Origin: Sulfurovum sp. UBA7648
Lineage (GTDB): Bacteria > Campylobacterota > Campylobacteria > Campylobacterales > Sulfurovaceae
Assembly (NCBI GenBank): GCA_002483605.1
Contig: DLIG01000011.1
Coordinates: 43,911-104,297, forward strand
Direction of reading: 5' to 3'
Length of the DNA stretch: 60,387 nucleotides
This document shows, piece after piece, positions 32,472 through 43,963 of the stretch. Position numbers and translations under genes: made by a program. Below the pieces are notes generated by a model. That model did no database searches. It saw only the letters and a list, made by a program, of their open reading frames with translations, and had not been told where the DNA came from. Each line of letters starts with the position of its first letter. Within the stretch, counting starts at the first letter, position 1.

Positions 32472-33461
32472 ATGGTAACAATAGCTATAGATGCTATGGG
32501 CGGGGATCATGGTCCCGAGCCTATTATAGAAGGTGTAGTACAAGCATTAGAAGAGATGGCATTTACTCCTATTTTGGTAGGAGATAGAGAGAAAATTCTT
32601 GCATTTTTACCACAATACTATCATGAAAAAATAGAGATTATTCAGGCTAGTGATGTGATAAGTATGAGCGATTCATCTACTGATGCACTAAAGCGAAAAG
32701 ACTCATCTATATATAAAGCAGTTGAGCTTGTCAGAGAAAAGCATGCAGATGCCGTAGTTTCTGCCGGACATAGCGGTGCTACAATGGCTTTGGCAACTTT
32801 GCGTATAGGCAGATTGCCACATGTTTCAAAGCCGGCACTTGCAACATTAATGCCAAGTTTAGGGAAAAACAAAACTTTAGTTCTTGATGTTGGTGCGGTC
32901 GTTGAGTGCAAAGCGCAAAATTTATATGAATTTGCCATTATGGGAGAGGCTTATGCAAAGAGCGTCATGAAAATCCCAAATCCTAAAGTGGGATTATTGG
33001 CTAACGGCGAAGAAGAGAGCAAAGGCAATGACCTTACCAAAGAAGCATTTAAATTAATTAAAGGATTTAAGTGGTTTGTAGGCAATGTTGAAGGCAGAGA
33101 TATCTTTAATGGGCATGTGGATGTAGTAGTATGTGACGGCTTTACAGGAAATGTTTTGCTTAAAACAAGCGAGGGAGTTGCATCTACAATCTTTACTATG
33201 ATGAAGCAATATATTCGTAAATCGCTTCCGGCAAAACTTGGTGCAATGCTCATGAAAAGAAAAGTTTTTGCCAATATTAAAAAACAAATTGATTATGCTG
33301 AGTACGGCGGAGCACCACTTTTGGGTATAGACGGATGTGCTATTATAGGACACGGCAGTTCCAACTCAAAAGCTATAAAAAATGCTATTTTTCAAGCAAT
33401 AAGCTATAGCAATTCTAATGTCAATAGTGCAATTGAATCACTTATGACACAATCACATTAA
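32472..33461 (+). CDS. plsX: Phosphate acyltransferase PlsX
   Basis: PlsX converts acyl-ACP to acyl-phosphate for phospholipid synthesis. The 329-residue protein contains IAIDAMGGDHGPEPI at the N-terminus, SAGHSGA, and DGFTGNVLLKTSEG near the C-terminus, as in the family. I choose ATG 32472; a TTG one codon upstream is also in frame. The ribosome-binding site is weak, so translation is probably coupled to rpmF, whose stop codon ends three bases before. Confidence 0.95.
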   Translation: MVTIAIDAMGGDHGPEPIIEGVVQALEEMAFTPILVGDREKILAFLPQYYHEKIEIIQASDVISMSDSSTDALKRKDSSIYKAVELVREKHADAVVSAGHSGATMALATLRIGRLPHVSKPALATLMPSLGKNKTLVLDVGAVVECKAQNLYEFAIMGEAYAKSVMKIPNPKVGLLANGEEESKGNDLTKEAFKLIKGFKWFVGNVEGRDIFNGHVDVVVCDGFTGNVLLKTSEGVASTIFTMMKQYIRKSLPAKLGAMLMKRKVFANIKKQIDYAEYGGAPLLGIDGCAIIGHGSSNSKAIKNAIFQAISYSNSNVNSAIESLMTQSH

Positions 33462-33487
33462 ATTACAAGAATCAAAAAGGATATACA

Positions 33488-34492
33488 ATGGCACAATATG
33501 CGGCAATGCGATCAATTGGAGCTTATGTGCCAAAAAAGGTTTTATCAAATAGTGATCTTGAAAAAATGGTAGATACTACCGACGAATGGATAATCAAACG
33601 TACGGGTATAAAAGAGAGGCATATAGCAGCAAAACATGAAAGCACAAGCGACATGGGCGCAAAAGCTGCAAGTTTGGCAATTGAGCGTTCAGGTATAGCA
33701 AAAGAAGATATAGATCTGGTATTATGTGCTACAGTAACGCCTGATTATTTCAATATGCCGTCAACTGCTTGTATTATTTCCAAAAAACTGGATATTACCA
33801 ATGTTCAAGCCTTTGATATCAGTGCTGCATGCAGCGGTTTTGTATATCTTCTCTCGATCGCTAAAGCTTTTATAGAATCTGGAATGAAAAAGAATATTCT
33901 CATTATCGGAGCTGAAAAGTTTTCATCTATAGTGGATTATACTGATAGAGCAACTTGTATTTTATTTGGCGATGGAGCAGGTGCAGCAATAATTAGTGCT
34001 ACATCAGACAAAAAAGAATCTATTGTTGATATACATGCAAGTGCTGACGGCACTTATGCAGATTTTTTAGTAACTCCGGCTCCGGGTAGTGTAAATCCAG
34101 CAAATCAAAAAATGCTTGATGAGAAGTTGAATTTTGTGCAGATGAAGGGAAATGAGACATTTAAGCTTGCAGTTAAGACTTTAACACAAGATGTTATTGA
34201 GATATTGGAAAGCAATAATTTACAAGCATCGGATATTCCTCATTTTGTACCGCATCAAGCAAACTATCGTATAATTAAAGCAGTTGGTGATTCTCTTGGC
34301 ATGACAAAAGAACAAGTAGTGCTGACCGTAGATAAGTACGGCAATACATCAGCAGCATCTATTCCTATGGCCATCAATGATATTTACGAATCAGGCAGAC
34401 TCAAAGAGGGCGATCTAATGCTGCTTGATACTTTTGGCGGCGGCCTCACATGGGCTAGCGCTTTGCTTCCTTTTGCCGGCAAAACCAAGTAA
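33488..34492 (+). CDS. fabH: 3-oxoacyl-ACP synthase III
   Basis: FabH starts fatty acid synthesis by condensing acetyl-CoA with malonyl-ACP. In the 334-residue chain the active-site Cys115 lies in ISAACSGF, followed by the His in PHQANYRI and the Asn in YGNTSAAS. The GGGLTWAS end motif is also present. It follows plsX by 26 bases. Confidence 0.95.
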   Translation: MAQYAAMRSIGAYVPKKVLSNSDLEKMVDTTDEWIIKRTGIKERHIAAKHESTSDMGAKAASLAIERSGIAKEDIDLVLCATVTPDYFNMPSTACIISKKLDITNVQAFDISAACSGFVYLLSIAKAFIESGMKKNILIIGAEKFSSIVDYTDRATCILFGDGAGAAIISATSDKKESIVDIHASADGTYADFLVTPAPGSVNPANQKMLDEKLNFVQMKGNETFKLAVKTLTQDVIEILESNNLQASDIPHFVPHQANYRIIKAVGDSLGMTKEQVVLTVDKYGNTSAASIPMAINDIYESGRLKEGDLMLLDTFGGGLTWASALLPFAGKTK

Positions 34493-34501
34493 GGGGCTAT
34501 A

Positions 34502-35320
34502 ATGACCATCGGTTTTATCGGTGATATTGTAGGTAAACCCGGCAGAGATATAATTGCTAAATATTTGCCAAATTTAAAATCAGAGTTTAATATAGATTTT
34601 GTGATAGCTAATTATGAGAATGCCAGCCATGGCTTTGGACTTAGCGTCAAAAATGCTGATGAATTATTTACTTGCGGTATAGATATGATGACTGGAGGAA
34701 ATCACAGTTTTGACAAAAAAGAAGTCATATCTTTATTTGATACCCACTCTATTATTAGACCTCTTAATTATCCGCAGGCAATGCCAGGCAGCGGCATCTT
34801 GCGTACCGCGATATTGGATAGAGAAGTTGCAGTTATTAATTTAATGGGCCATTATGCTATGCCTATGGTAGATAATCCATTTACGGTTATTACTGAAACC
34901 ATACAGCAATTGCTATTAGAAGGGATAAAACATATTATTATAGATATGCACGCAGAAGCCACAAGCGAAAAGCAGGTCCTTCTTCATTTGCTTAAAGACA
35001 AAGTAAGCGCGATATTGGGTACCCATACACATATTGGAACAGATGATCTGAGCATAGTAGATGGCTGTTGTTATGTAACCGATGTTGGACTAAGCGGATG
35101 TCGCGATGGAGTTATCGGTATGGATTCAAAAGCTCCTATTAAGCGTTTTTTAACCGGCATAGGTGAGTATTTTGATGTACCAAAACATTGTAAATCCATA
35201 CTTCAACTTATAGTTTTTACTCTTGATGACAAGGGCCGCTGCATAGAAGCCAAGAAAATAAAGCTTTACGACACTGATGAACGTATAATAACACAAGCTT
35301 TTATGGAAAATGACATCTAG
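34502..35320 (+). CDS. ymdB: YmdB-family metallophosphoesterase (TIGR00282)
   Basis: The 272-residue protein has the calcineurin-like metal motifs GDIVGKPGRD (about 6-15), NYENASHG, GGNHSFDKKE, MGHYAMP and GTHTHIGTDD. YmdB is a cyclic-nucleotide or phosphodiester hydrolase that in Bacillus affects development and biofilm. Here it ends a lipid-synthesis operon, nine bases after fabH. Physiological substrate unknown. Confidence 0.88.
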   Translation: MTIGFIGDIVGKPGRDIIAKYLPNLKSEFNIDFVIANYENASHGFGLSVKNADELFTCGIDMMTGGNHSFDKKEVISLFDTHSIIRPLNYPQAMPGSGILRTAILDREVAVINLMGHYAMPMVDNPFTVITETIQQLLLEGIKHIIIDMHAEATSEKQVLLHLLKDKVSAILGTHTHIGTDDLSIVDGCCYVTDVGLSGCRDGVIGMDSKAPIKRFLTGIGEYFDVPKHCKSILQLIVFTLDDKGRCIEAKKIKLYDTDERIITQAFMENDI

Positions 35321-35368
35321 CAATAAAGAGTTGGTAATTAATTGCCAAAGAAAAAGAAACTAATTAGA

Positions 35369-35374
35369 TATAAT
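35369..35374 (+). promoter_or_regulatory. Predicted -10 box before the 163-aa gene
   Basis: A TATAAT in GATATAATATAATAAT ends 20 bases before the ATG at 35395. A second overlapping TATAAT follows it by five bases. Confidence 0.4.
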
Positions 35375-35394
35375 ATAATAATCAAAGGCATTTC

Positions 35395-35886
35395 ATGTAC
35401 CATCCGATCAAACAGTTATCCCAAGAGTCTAGGGAAAAATTAGAGCAACAAATCAATAGTTATGCAATTGCAATGGGCGGCAAGAATGCCTTTTTAAAAC
35501 TATTAGAGGCTATTCGTAATGCTTCACCGCATCCATTGGTTTCAAAAAAAACCGCATTGGAGTTTTCAGGCGGGCTTATGAAATGGAATAAACAGATACA
35601 CAGAAACAATCTCTCGATGCTGAGCATACAAATGAATGCCAGAACAGAGGATAATGCAAACTTGATGCCAAGCCGCGATAATAAATCATATAAAAATATA
35701 TCCAATATGCTTAGAACACTTTCGCCTTTAAGCGTATCAGTTGCGCTCAATAGTGATAAAACTACTGCTATATTTGAGACAAAAGCATTTAAGATCATAG
35801 ATACCGATACAACAGTTATGGAGCCATTGTTTGAATTATTGTTTTTTGCACCAATATCGGTGGCAAAGAAGTTGATCAATAATTAA
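35395..35886 (+). CDS. Conserved hypothetical protein, 163 aa
   Basis: A soluble, alpha/beta-looking protein without a recognisable motif. It starts with a basic helical region (KQLSQESREKLEQQI) and has a Ser/Asn-rich middle. A repeat-free C-terminal segment ends in a hydrophobic LFELLFFAPISVAKKLI. Convergent with dnaX at 17 bases. The start is fixed by TATAAT and AAAGGC upstream. No function is suggested. Confidence 0.5.
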   Translation: MYHPIKQLSQESREKLEQQINSYAIAMGGKNAFLKLLEAIRNASPHPLVSKKTALEFSGGLMKWNKQIHRNNLSMLSIQMNARTEDNANLMPSRDNKSYKNISNMLRTLSPLSVSVALNSDKTTAIFETKAFKIIDTDTTVMEPLFELLFFAPISVAKKLINN

Positions 35887-35902
35887 TCGGCTAGAAAACA
35901 GG

Positions 35903-37594
35903 TCAGACTTTTTGTATAACTCTTACTTTTGACGGATTAAAGAGTTCGATGGCTTCTTTTACCATCGGCTCTTCCAGCAAGGAAGACGGATCCTTTTCTT
36001 TTCCAGCTTCATTGGCAGCTTCTGGCATCATGCAAGAGCTTGATGACATCTCAATCTCTTCTATCATAGATCCTGTTTGGCATTCTTGTGTTGATAAAGT
36101 TTCGGTTTTATTTATTTCATTGGGTGTAGATTTTTCTTCTTGAATCTTTTGTTCTTTGGTCTGGCCTTGCTCTATAGGCAGATTTTTAATCTGAATATTT
36201 GAGCCAAAAATCTCATTTGCAAATTTTTTAATAACTCCAAAGCCAGCCCTGAGTCTATCTTTATCTTCCTCATTGGCACTAGAATGCCAATACAAGATCC
36301 CGTCTTCAAAGCGGTTAAAAGCAGTCGTTCTATCAAAACAACTGCCTAGCATATAATCCCTATCGTATATTTTTTGTATCAATTGCTCAAATCTTTTACT
36401 ATGGTTAGTCTCGCTCGTTGTCTGATCTTGAGAAATAGAAGGTATGGGTTGCACCGCATTAGCAGTTACAATAGCAGGAGCAATCTGCTTGGCAGCTGAG
36501 GTTTGTGCCGGTTCTGATTTTACCGGCAGACCGTGAAGCTCTTTTTCTAAATTTTTGATAAGAGTATCAATGTCCCTAATTTCCAAAGATTCCATCATTT
36601 TAAAAAATGTCAAAGAGAGCACAAAGGTTCCATCGCTTCCCATTTTCAACAATTCTTTTGAGCCGGCAATAACACGAAAAAATCTCTCTATAATAAGAGG
36701 TGAGAGTATTTTGTCTTGAGCAAACATCAAATCTTTAATATAAAGCGAAAGTTCGTCTAATATCATTTCCGTTTCATACTCAGAAGCCAAAGCAATAAAG
36801 TCAAAAACCTTATCATTATCCTTTAAAAGGATAGATGAAATCAAATTTTTCAGATGTGACGGCTCGATGATGCCTAACATATGGGTTATAGTAGATACAT
36901 CTACAAAATTTTTAGAATATACGATAGCCTGATCAAGCAGTGTTAGTGAATCTCTTAGGCTCCCAGCACCGGTACGTGCGATTATCTCTAAAGCTTCTTT
37001 TTCGTATTCTATATTTTCAAGATTTAATATATGTTCCAAATGATTAAATATCATTTTTTCTGGGATTTTTTTGAATCTAAAATGTTGTGTTCTAGATAGA
37101 ATAGTAGATGGGATTTTGAGCGGATCGGTAGTGGCCAATATAAATTTTACAAAACTAGGCGGCTCTTCTAATGTTTTTAGCAAAGCATTATGCGCTTGAG
37201 TAGTAAGCATGTGCACTTCGTCTATAATAAATATCTTGTATCTGCCGCTGCTAGGCCTATATTTTGTATGTTCGATAAGCTCTTTGATATCATCAATACC
37301 GCGATTGCTGGCCGCATCCATCTCCACAATATCCATGTGACGGTTTTCATTTGCCATTAAGCAATTGGCACACTTATTGCAAGGCGTTGATGTTTCTCCA
37401 TTTTCGCACAATAAAGCTTTTGCAAATATGCGTGCAGTAGAAGTTTTTCCGCTGCCCCTAAGTCCTGAAAATAGATACGCATGTGATAACCGTTTAGAAT
37501 CAAGAGCAAGAGACAAAGTCTGTGATATGGACTCTTGTCCTATTAGATCTTCAAAAAGATTGGGACGATATTTGCGTGCAAGGGCTAATGACAA
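35903..37594 (-). CDS. dnaX: DNA polymerase III subunit gamma/tau
   Basis: DnaX is the clamp-loader ATPase. The 563-residue chain has the P-loop GLRGSGKTST (44-53), a zinc knuckle (CENGETSTPCNKCANC), the DAASNRGIDDI motif, Walker B IIDEVHML and the SRTQHFRFKK sensor segment. A lower-complexity linker follows near 360-395, then a small tau-like C-terminal region that ends in hydrophobic LFNPSKVRVIQKV. I did not identify a slippery heptamer for a shorter gamma product. The TATAAT is at 37628-37633. Confidence 0.94.
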   Translation of the reverse strand: MSLALARKYRPNLFEDLIGQESISQTLSLALDSKRLSHAYLFSGLRGSGKTSTARIFAKALLCENGETSTPCNKCANCLMANENRHMDIVEMDAASNRGIDDIKELIEHTKYRPSSGRYKIFIIDEVHMLTTQAHNALLKTLEEPPSFVKFILATTDPLKIPSTILSRTQHFRFKKIPEKMIFNHLEHILNLENIEYEKEALEIIARTGAGSLRDSLTLLDQAIVYSKNFVDVSTITHMLGIIEPSHLKNLISSILLKDNDKVFDFIALASEYETEMILDELSLYIKDLMFAQDKILSPLIIERFFRVIAGSKELLKMGSDGTFVLSLTFFKMMESLEIRDIDTLIKNLEKELHGLPVKSEPAQTSAAKQIAPAIVTANAVQPIPSISQDQTTSETNHSKRFEQLIQKIYDRDYMLGSCFDRTTAFNRFEDGILYWHSSANEEDKDRLRAGFGVIKKFANEIFGSNIQIKNLPIEQGQTKEQKIQEEKSTPNEINKTETLSTQECQTGSMIEEIEMSSSSCMMPEAANEAGKEKDPSSLLEEPMVKEAIELFNPSKVRVIQKV

Positions 37595-37627
37595 AAATGA
37601 CTTCCTCTGTGTTGGTATATTTAATCT

Positions 37628-37633
37628 ATTATA
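37628..37633 (-). promoter_or_regulatory. Predicted -10 box of dnaX
   Basis: TATAAT on the minus strand about 34 bases before the dnaX ATG. Confidence 0.4.
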
Positions 37634-37683
37634 GTCAATTTTTACTTTTAAAAAGCAAATTATTGCTTTCTTTGCAGCAGTTA

Positions 37684-38904
37684 TTATATTATAAGAGAAA
37701 CTAGCAAGTAACTGCTCAGCAAAACCAAAATTGTAATAGTATTAAAAATAGCAAAGTATCTGAAATTTTCTCTGCTTCCAAGGAAAAAACTATAAACTAA
37801 TTTTGATATTTGGTTGAATATTGTAGCAATGATTATGCTCAGCCCAGCAACTGAAGTAGTTATATTTGGCATTTCACTTACGGCAATAGTAATAGCATCA
37901 ACATCACTAATTCCGGCAATCATGGAAACTATGTAAAGGCCTTGATTGCCAAGATAATCATATCCTAACTTGATAGCTATGAAAACAATCCCGAAAAGTA
38001 AACCATATTTTATAGATTCAATCACATCAAAAGGGTTGGTGAATTTAATTTTTTGTGTTATTTTTTCTCCGCCTTGTGAAAGGATATAGAGATATAGGAA
38101 TCCACTAAATGATGCTAAAACAAATGGTATTATAATAAACATTGCCAATGATATATTTAAAAGCAAAACCCACAAAAAGACCCTAAAAAACATCATAGAG
38201 TTGGCAAGACTGATTCCAATGGCAGTCTCTTTGGATATTAATTCATTTTCCTTACTTCTTTTGGAGAATATTATAGTTGTTGCTGTTGACGAGACGAGTC
38301 CTCCAAGAAAACCGGTAAGATAAATTCCTTTATCGCTATACCTTTTGCTTAATATATATCCAACAAAAGATATTGAAGAGACTAGGACTACAAAAAGCCA
38401 TAGCTTGAACGGATTTATCAAATTCCACTTATCAATAGTCTCATTTGGTAAAACCGGTAAAACGGTCAATGTTATCAAGAGAAAAATAGCAGTTGCATCA
38501 ATTTCTTCTTTGTCTATTTTTTCCTCTATTTGAACCAATTTATCTTTAATATTTAAAATAAATACTATTAAAACGGCGATAAATATCGCCAGAACTTGGT
38601 CTTTGGCTATCAAAATCCCTAATAGATATGTTAGTATAAGAGCAACCTCAGTGGTAATTCCTTTGTGGTCATCTTGTTTGGCGTTAATATAATAGCCTAC
38701 ACCTATTAATACAATAAGACCTAAAAATATATTAACATTTAAAAAGGCACCAAGATATCCTAAAAGAGCAACAAGAGCAAATGTCCTTGAGCCTGCTAGA
38801 TCTTTCCTGTTTCTATAAATATTATTTAATTCTCTTTGTAGCCCTATGATAAAGCCTATAACAAGAGAAAGAATAATATGACTTACTATGCTATACTCTA
38901 TCAT
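37684..38904 (-). CDS. MgtC/DUF4010-type membrane protein
   Basis: A 406-residue integral membrane protein with about ten to eleven transmembrane helices. The N-terminal part (1-140) fits MgtC/SapB (SLVIGFIIGLQRELN and the GSRTFALVALLG motif), and the C-terminal part (from about 190) fits DUF4010, with GFLGGLVSSTATT and AGISDVDAITIAVSEMPN. Such proteins are linked to magnesium or acid stress and membrane potential; they may modulate, not transport. It is monocistronic, with dnaX following on the same strand 90 bases later. Confidence 0.8.
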   Translation of the reverse strand: MIEYSIVSHIILSLVIGFIIGLQRELNNIYRNRKDLAGSRTFALVALLGYLGAFLNVNIFLGLIVLIGVGYYINAKQDDHKGITTEVALILTYLLGILIAKDQVLAIFIAVLIVFILNIKDKLVQIEEKIDKEEIDATAIFLLITLTVLPVLPNETIDKWNLINPFKLWLFVVLVSSISFVGYILSKRYSDKGIYLTGFLGGLVSSTATTIIFSKRSKENELISKETAIGISLANSMMFFRVFLWVLLLNISLAMFIIIPFVLASFSGFLYLYILSQGGEKITQKIKFTNPFDVIESIKYGLLFGIVFIAIKLGYDYLGNQGLYIVSMIAGISDVDAITIAVSEMPNITTSVAGLSIIIATIFNQISKLVYSFFLGSRENFRYFAIFNTITILVLLSSYLLVSLII

Positions 38905-39031
38905 TCAACAAATCCTTTGTATAAATAAGACCATACTTACAGTACGGAAAAATTTTATTTTTGATAGATCTTAGCAGCTATTTTAGCACCAATTTACTAA
39001 AAAGTCTATCAAGGAATTAATATCGATTTGA

Positions 39032-39735
39032 TTATGAGAGAAAAAGTTTTTTAATAAGATAATATGAGGCACGAATAGGGCCATATAATACATAGCCCAA
39101 GACAAGCAACGCAAGCCCTTCTATGCTGTACAAATATAGCATTGATGCTATTATGGTCAGTATCACTAAAAGTCGATAAAAAAATCTATGGTTTATCTTT
39201 ATTTTTTTTGGTGACGGATATCGTATATGGCTAACCATTAGTACTCCTGCAAAGAGCATTATGACCAAAAACAAAACTTTATAGGATTCATATCCGTAAT
39301 TTAAAAAAAACAAAACTCCCATAGCTATAAGAGAAGCAGCAGCAGGAATTGGCAGGCCTATAAAGACAGATGGGTCAGAGATCGCCAATGTACTATTGAA
39401 TCTTGCAAGTCTCAATGCGCCAAATATTACATAAAGCGCAGACACCAAAAAACCAAATCTACCAAAATCATCTCCTGCAAAAAAGAATATAAGCATTGCA
39501 GGAGCGACCCCAAAAGCCACAATGTCAGCCAAAGAGTCAAATTCTGCTCCAAAATTGCTCATGGTTTTTGTAGCTCTTGCTATGCGGCCATCTATGCCAT
39601 CAAAAATCATTGCCAACATAATTAACCACGAAGCAATCCCAAATTCACCTTGGCTTGCCTTTGTGATGCTTAACATGCCCAAAAATATACTCGATGCTGT
39701 AAAAAAATTTGGTATTATGTAAGCTAATCTAGGCT

Positions 39736-39739
<4 letters not shown>
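39032..39739 (-). CDS. pssA: CDP-diacylglycerol-serine O-phosphatidyltransferase
   Basis: PssA makes phosphatidylserine from CDP-diacylglycerol and serine, the step toward phosphatidylethanolamine. The CDP-alcohol phosphotransferase motif (DGIDGRIARATKT...EFDSLADI) is complete in a 235-residue membrane protein with several helices. The gene is the last of the hisH-hisA-prmA-ftsH-pssA operon and overlaps ftsH by four bases. Confidence 0.9.
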
Positions 39740-41686
<1,947 letters not shown>

Positions 41687-41697
<11 letters not shown>

Positions 41698-42514
41698 TTT
41701 GTTCCTTTTGGTAAACTAAGGTTACCCATTCATCCTTTAATTTTCTATTTAATAGTTTGAGGTCACTATATGACTCAGTAACTAGGGCTTCTTTTTTATC
41801 TAAAATTCCTGAAAGAATTAATAAACCATCCGCTTTAGTTATTTTCTTTAAGTCTTTTGCAATCATTACCAAAACGTCGGCTATGATATTGGCTATTACT
41901 ACATCATATTCTTTTGATGCATTATTGGCTGAGCCTTCCCAGATGGCATTATAAGTTTCGTTATTGATTTGAAAATTTTCTTTGCAACTTTCTACTGCTA
42001 GCGGATCGGTATCGCATAGATCTACGCTGGAAGCTCCCTTTTTTTTGCATGCAAGACCAAGTATCCCGCTGCCGCATCCTACATCGATTACATCATCATT
42101 TGACTGGACGTATTTGCTTATCATTTCTAAGCAGCTAGCAGTTGTAGCATGATGGCCTGAGCCAAATGCTAAAGCAGGATCTATAGTTATATTGATCTTG
42201 TCTGCTTTTGGTTCATGCCAGCTAGGAAATATGTAGAACTCTCCAGCTTCTATAGGTTCAATTGAAGCTTGATATTGTTTCATCCAATCACTGTTAACTT
42301 TTTTTGAGAGAGTAAAGTGTATATCTATTTCAAGTGGAGTTGTTATCTCTTCAAGTTGCATTTGCAGATGTGATAGGTCATTTTCGCTTCTAACTATGAT
42401 ATTGTTGCCGTCAATTTCTATGCCATCGTCACAAAGTACAGCTGCAGCATCTGCGATAGCTTCTGTGTAGCTCTCATCGGTTGTGATTTTTAATTCATAA
42501 TACTCTTCGTTCAT
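41687..42514 (-). CDS. prmA: Ribosomal protein L11 methyltransferase
   Basis: PrmA methylates L11. The 275-residue protein has an N-terminal PrmA domain and the SAM site LFGSGHHATTASC (family FGTGxHxTT) and DVGCGSGILGLACKKKGA, followed by NIIADVLV. It follows hisA, and its end overlaps ftsH by eleven bases. Confidence 0.93.
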
Positions 42515-43227
42515 TTTCCCTCTTTGATATATCTAAATGCTTGTTCCAAATCCAATGTGCCCTCATAAAAAGCTTTACCTACTATCGTGCCGTCAATTCC
42601 TGCTTTTACTAATTTGCGAATATCGTCCATATCTCTAAGGCCGCCGCTTGCTATGGTTTCTAGGCCGCTTGCTTCTTTGATGGCAAGTGTAAAATCTACA
42701 TTCACTCCGCTCATCATGCCGTCTCTGCTGACATCTGTGCAGATAATCGCCTTTACTCCCGCGTTAGCAAATTCCTTTGCTAGATCAGTTGCTTTCATAT
42801 CGCTGACTTCCGCCCAGCCCTCAACGGCTACCATGCCGTCGATCGCATCGATACCTACAACAATAGGGTATTTTGCAGCCATTTCCTTGACAAAAGCAGG
42901 ATCTTTTAGAGCGATCGAGCCGAGGATAAGTCTATCTACGCCAAGTTCAAGATACATCTTGATGGTCTCTTCATCTCGGATACCGCCGCCAAGCTCTAGT
43001 TTTAGATTGCAATTTGCTCTTATCTTTTTTATCTGCTCAAGATTTTGAGGCGATCCAGCGAATGCGCCGTTTAGATCAACCAAATGGACCCACTCGCTGC
43101 CCAACTTTTCAAAATGTGCGGCAACCTGCCATGGTTCATCGCTATATATTTTTGCACTCTCCATAAGCCCTTTGTTTAGTCTTACTGCTTTGCCATCTTT
43201 TAGATCTATGGCCGGTAGTATCGTCAT
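42511..43227 (-). CDS. hisA: ProFAR isomerase HisA
   Basis: HisA is a TIM-barrel isomerase of histidine synthesis. The 238-residue chain shows the ILPAIDLKDGKAVRL N-terminus, LGGGIRDEETI and the C-terminal GLRDMDDIRKL signature. It lies after hisH, a common neighbour in the pathway, with prmA overlapping by four bases. Confidence 0.94.
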   Translation of the reverse strand: MTILPAIDLKDGKAVRLNKGLMESAKIYSDEPWQVAAHFEKLGSEWVHLVDLNGAFAGSPQNLEQIKKIRANCNLKLELGGGIRDEETIKMYLELGVDRLILGSIALKDPAFVKEMAAKYPIVVGIDAIDGMVAVEGWAEVSDMKATDLAKEFANAGVKAIICTDVSRDGMMSGVNVDFTLAIKEASGLETIASGGLRDMDDIRKLVKAGIDGTIVGKAFYEGTLDLEQAFRYIKEGK

Positions 43228-43239
43228 TTTTTTCCTTGT

Positions 43240-43851
43240 TTATAATTTTGCAAAATTTGTTAAAATCTTAAGTCCATTGTCATGGCTTTTTTCCGGATGC
43301 GGCTGTATGCCGTATATATTATCTTTTTGCACACTGCTTACGAATTCGTATCCATAATGAGTTTTGCCAATAGCGTATTTATCATCACAAACTACATGAT
43401 ATGAGTGAACAAAATAGAGATAGAAATCTTTTGGCATTTCATTGAAAATAGGGGTATCACGTTGCACGAACATCTCATTCCATCCCATATGCGGAACTTT
43501 GAGAGGGTGGTCAAATTTCGTTTCATCAAATTTGACTACTGTGCCGTCTATTAAACTTAAGCCTTTGTGAGCGCCAAACTCTTCACTGTTGTCAAATAAT
43601 AATTGCATACCCAGGCAAATTCCTAAAAGCGGTTTGCCGCTAGCTGCAAATTCCAGCACGGCCTTATCCATCCCATTGCTTTTTAGATGCTCCATGGCAT
43701 CACCAAATGCACCAACGCCTGGAAGTAAAAGTCTGTCGTATTGTGCTATCTTATCAGGGTCGCTTTGTATCTGAGCATCAATACCGAGTTTGGCAAATGC
43801 ATTTATGACGGAGGCAAGATTGCCCATATTGTAATTTACAATACCTACCAT
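43240..43851 (-). CDS. hisH: Imidazole glycerol phosphate synthase subunit HisH
   Basis: HisH is the glutaminase that feeds ammonia to HisF. The class I glutaminase nucleophile cysteine is in GICLGMQLLF and the His-Glu dyad in HPEKS. The 203-residue length is normal. hisF is not in this window. It is the first gene of the operon with a minus-strand TATAAT at 43884-43889 and a GGTATCC before the ATG. Confidence 0.94.
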   Translation of the reverse strand: MVGIVNYNMGNLASVINAFAKLGIDAQIQSDPDKIAQYDRLLLPGVGAFGDAMEHLKSNGMDKAVLEFAASGKPLLGICLGMQLLFDNSEEFGAHKGLSLIDGTVVKFDETKFDHPLKVPHMGWNEMFVQRDTPIFNEMPKDFYLYFVHSYHVVCDDKYAIGKTHYGYEFVSSVQKDNIYGIQPHPEKSHDNGLKILTNFAKL

Positions 43852-43883
43852 GGATACCTTTTGTATTATTTTAAAGTATTGTG

Positions 43884-43889
43884 ATTATA
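43884..43889 (-). promoter_or_regulatory. Predicted -10 box of the hisH operon
   Basis: TATAAT on the minus strand, about 33 bases before the hisH ATG. It faces the plus-strand promoter at 43931. Confidence 0.5.
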
Positions 43890-43930
43890 GCACATTAAGC
43901 TTTATGGAGTGCGTTTTTAGAGTATTGCGA

Positions 43931-43936
43931 TATAAT
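43931..43936 (+). promoter_or_regulatory. Predicted -10 box of the lpxL-like gene and surface locus
   Basis: GCGATATAATTAG contains a perfect TATAAT, 28 bases before the ATG at 43964. This could be the main promoter for the plus-strand run that follows. Confidence 0.5.
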
Positions 43937-43963
43937 TAGCACAATGTATTTAAATGGAAATGT

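Noticed and set aside
35903..37594. Programmed frameshift in dnaX giving a shorter gamma subunit
   Set aside because: No clear slippery heptamer with downstream structure was found by eye near the expected position.
42511..43851. Full his operon
   Set aside because: Only hisH and hisA occur here, with hisC in another operon, so histidine genes are scattered and not one operon.
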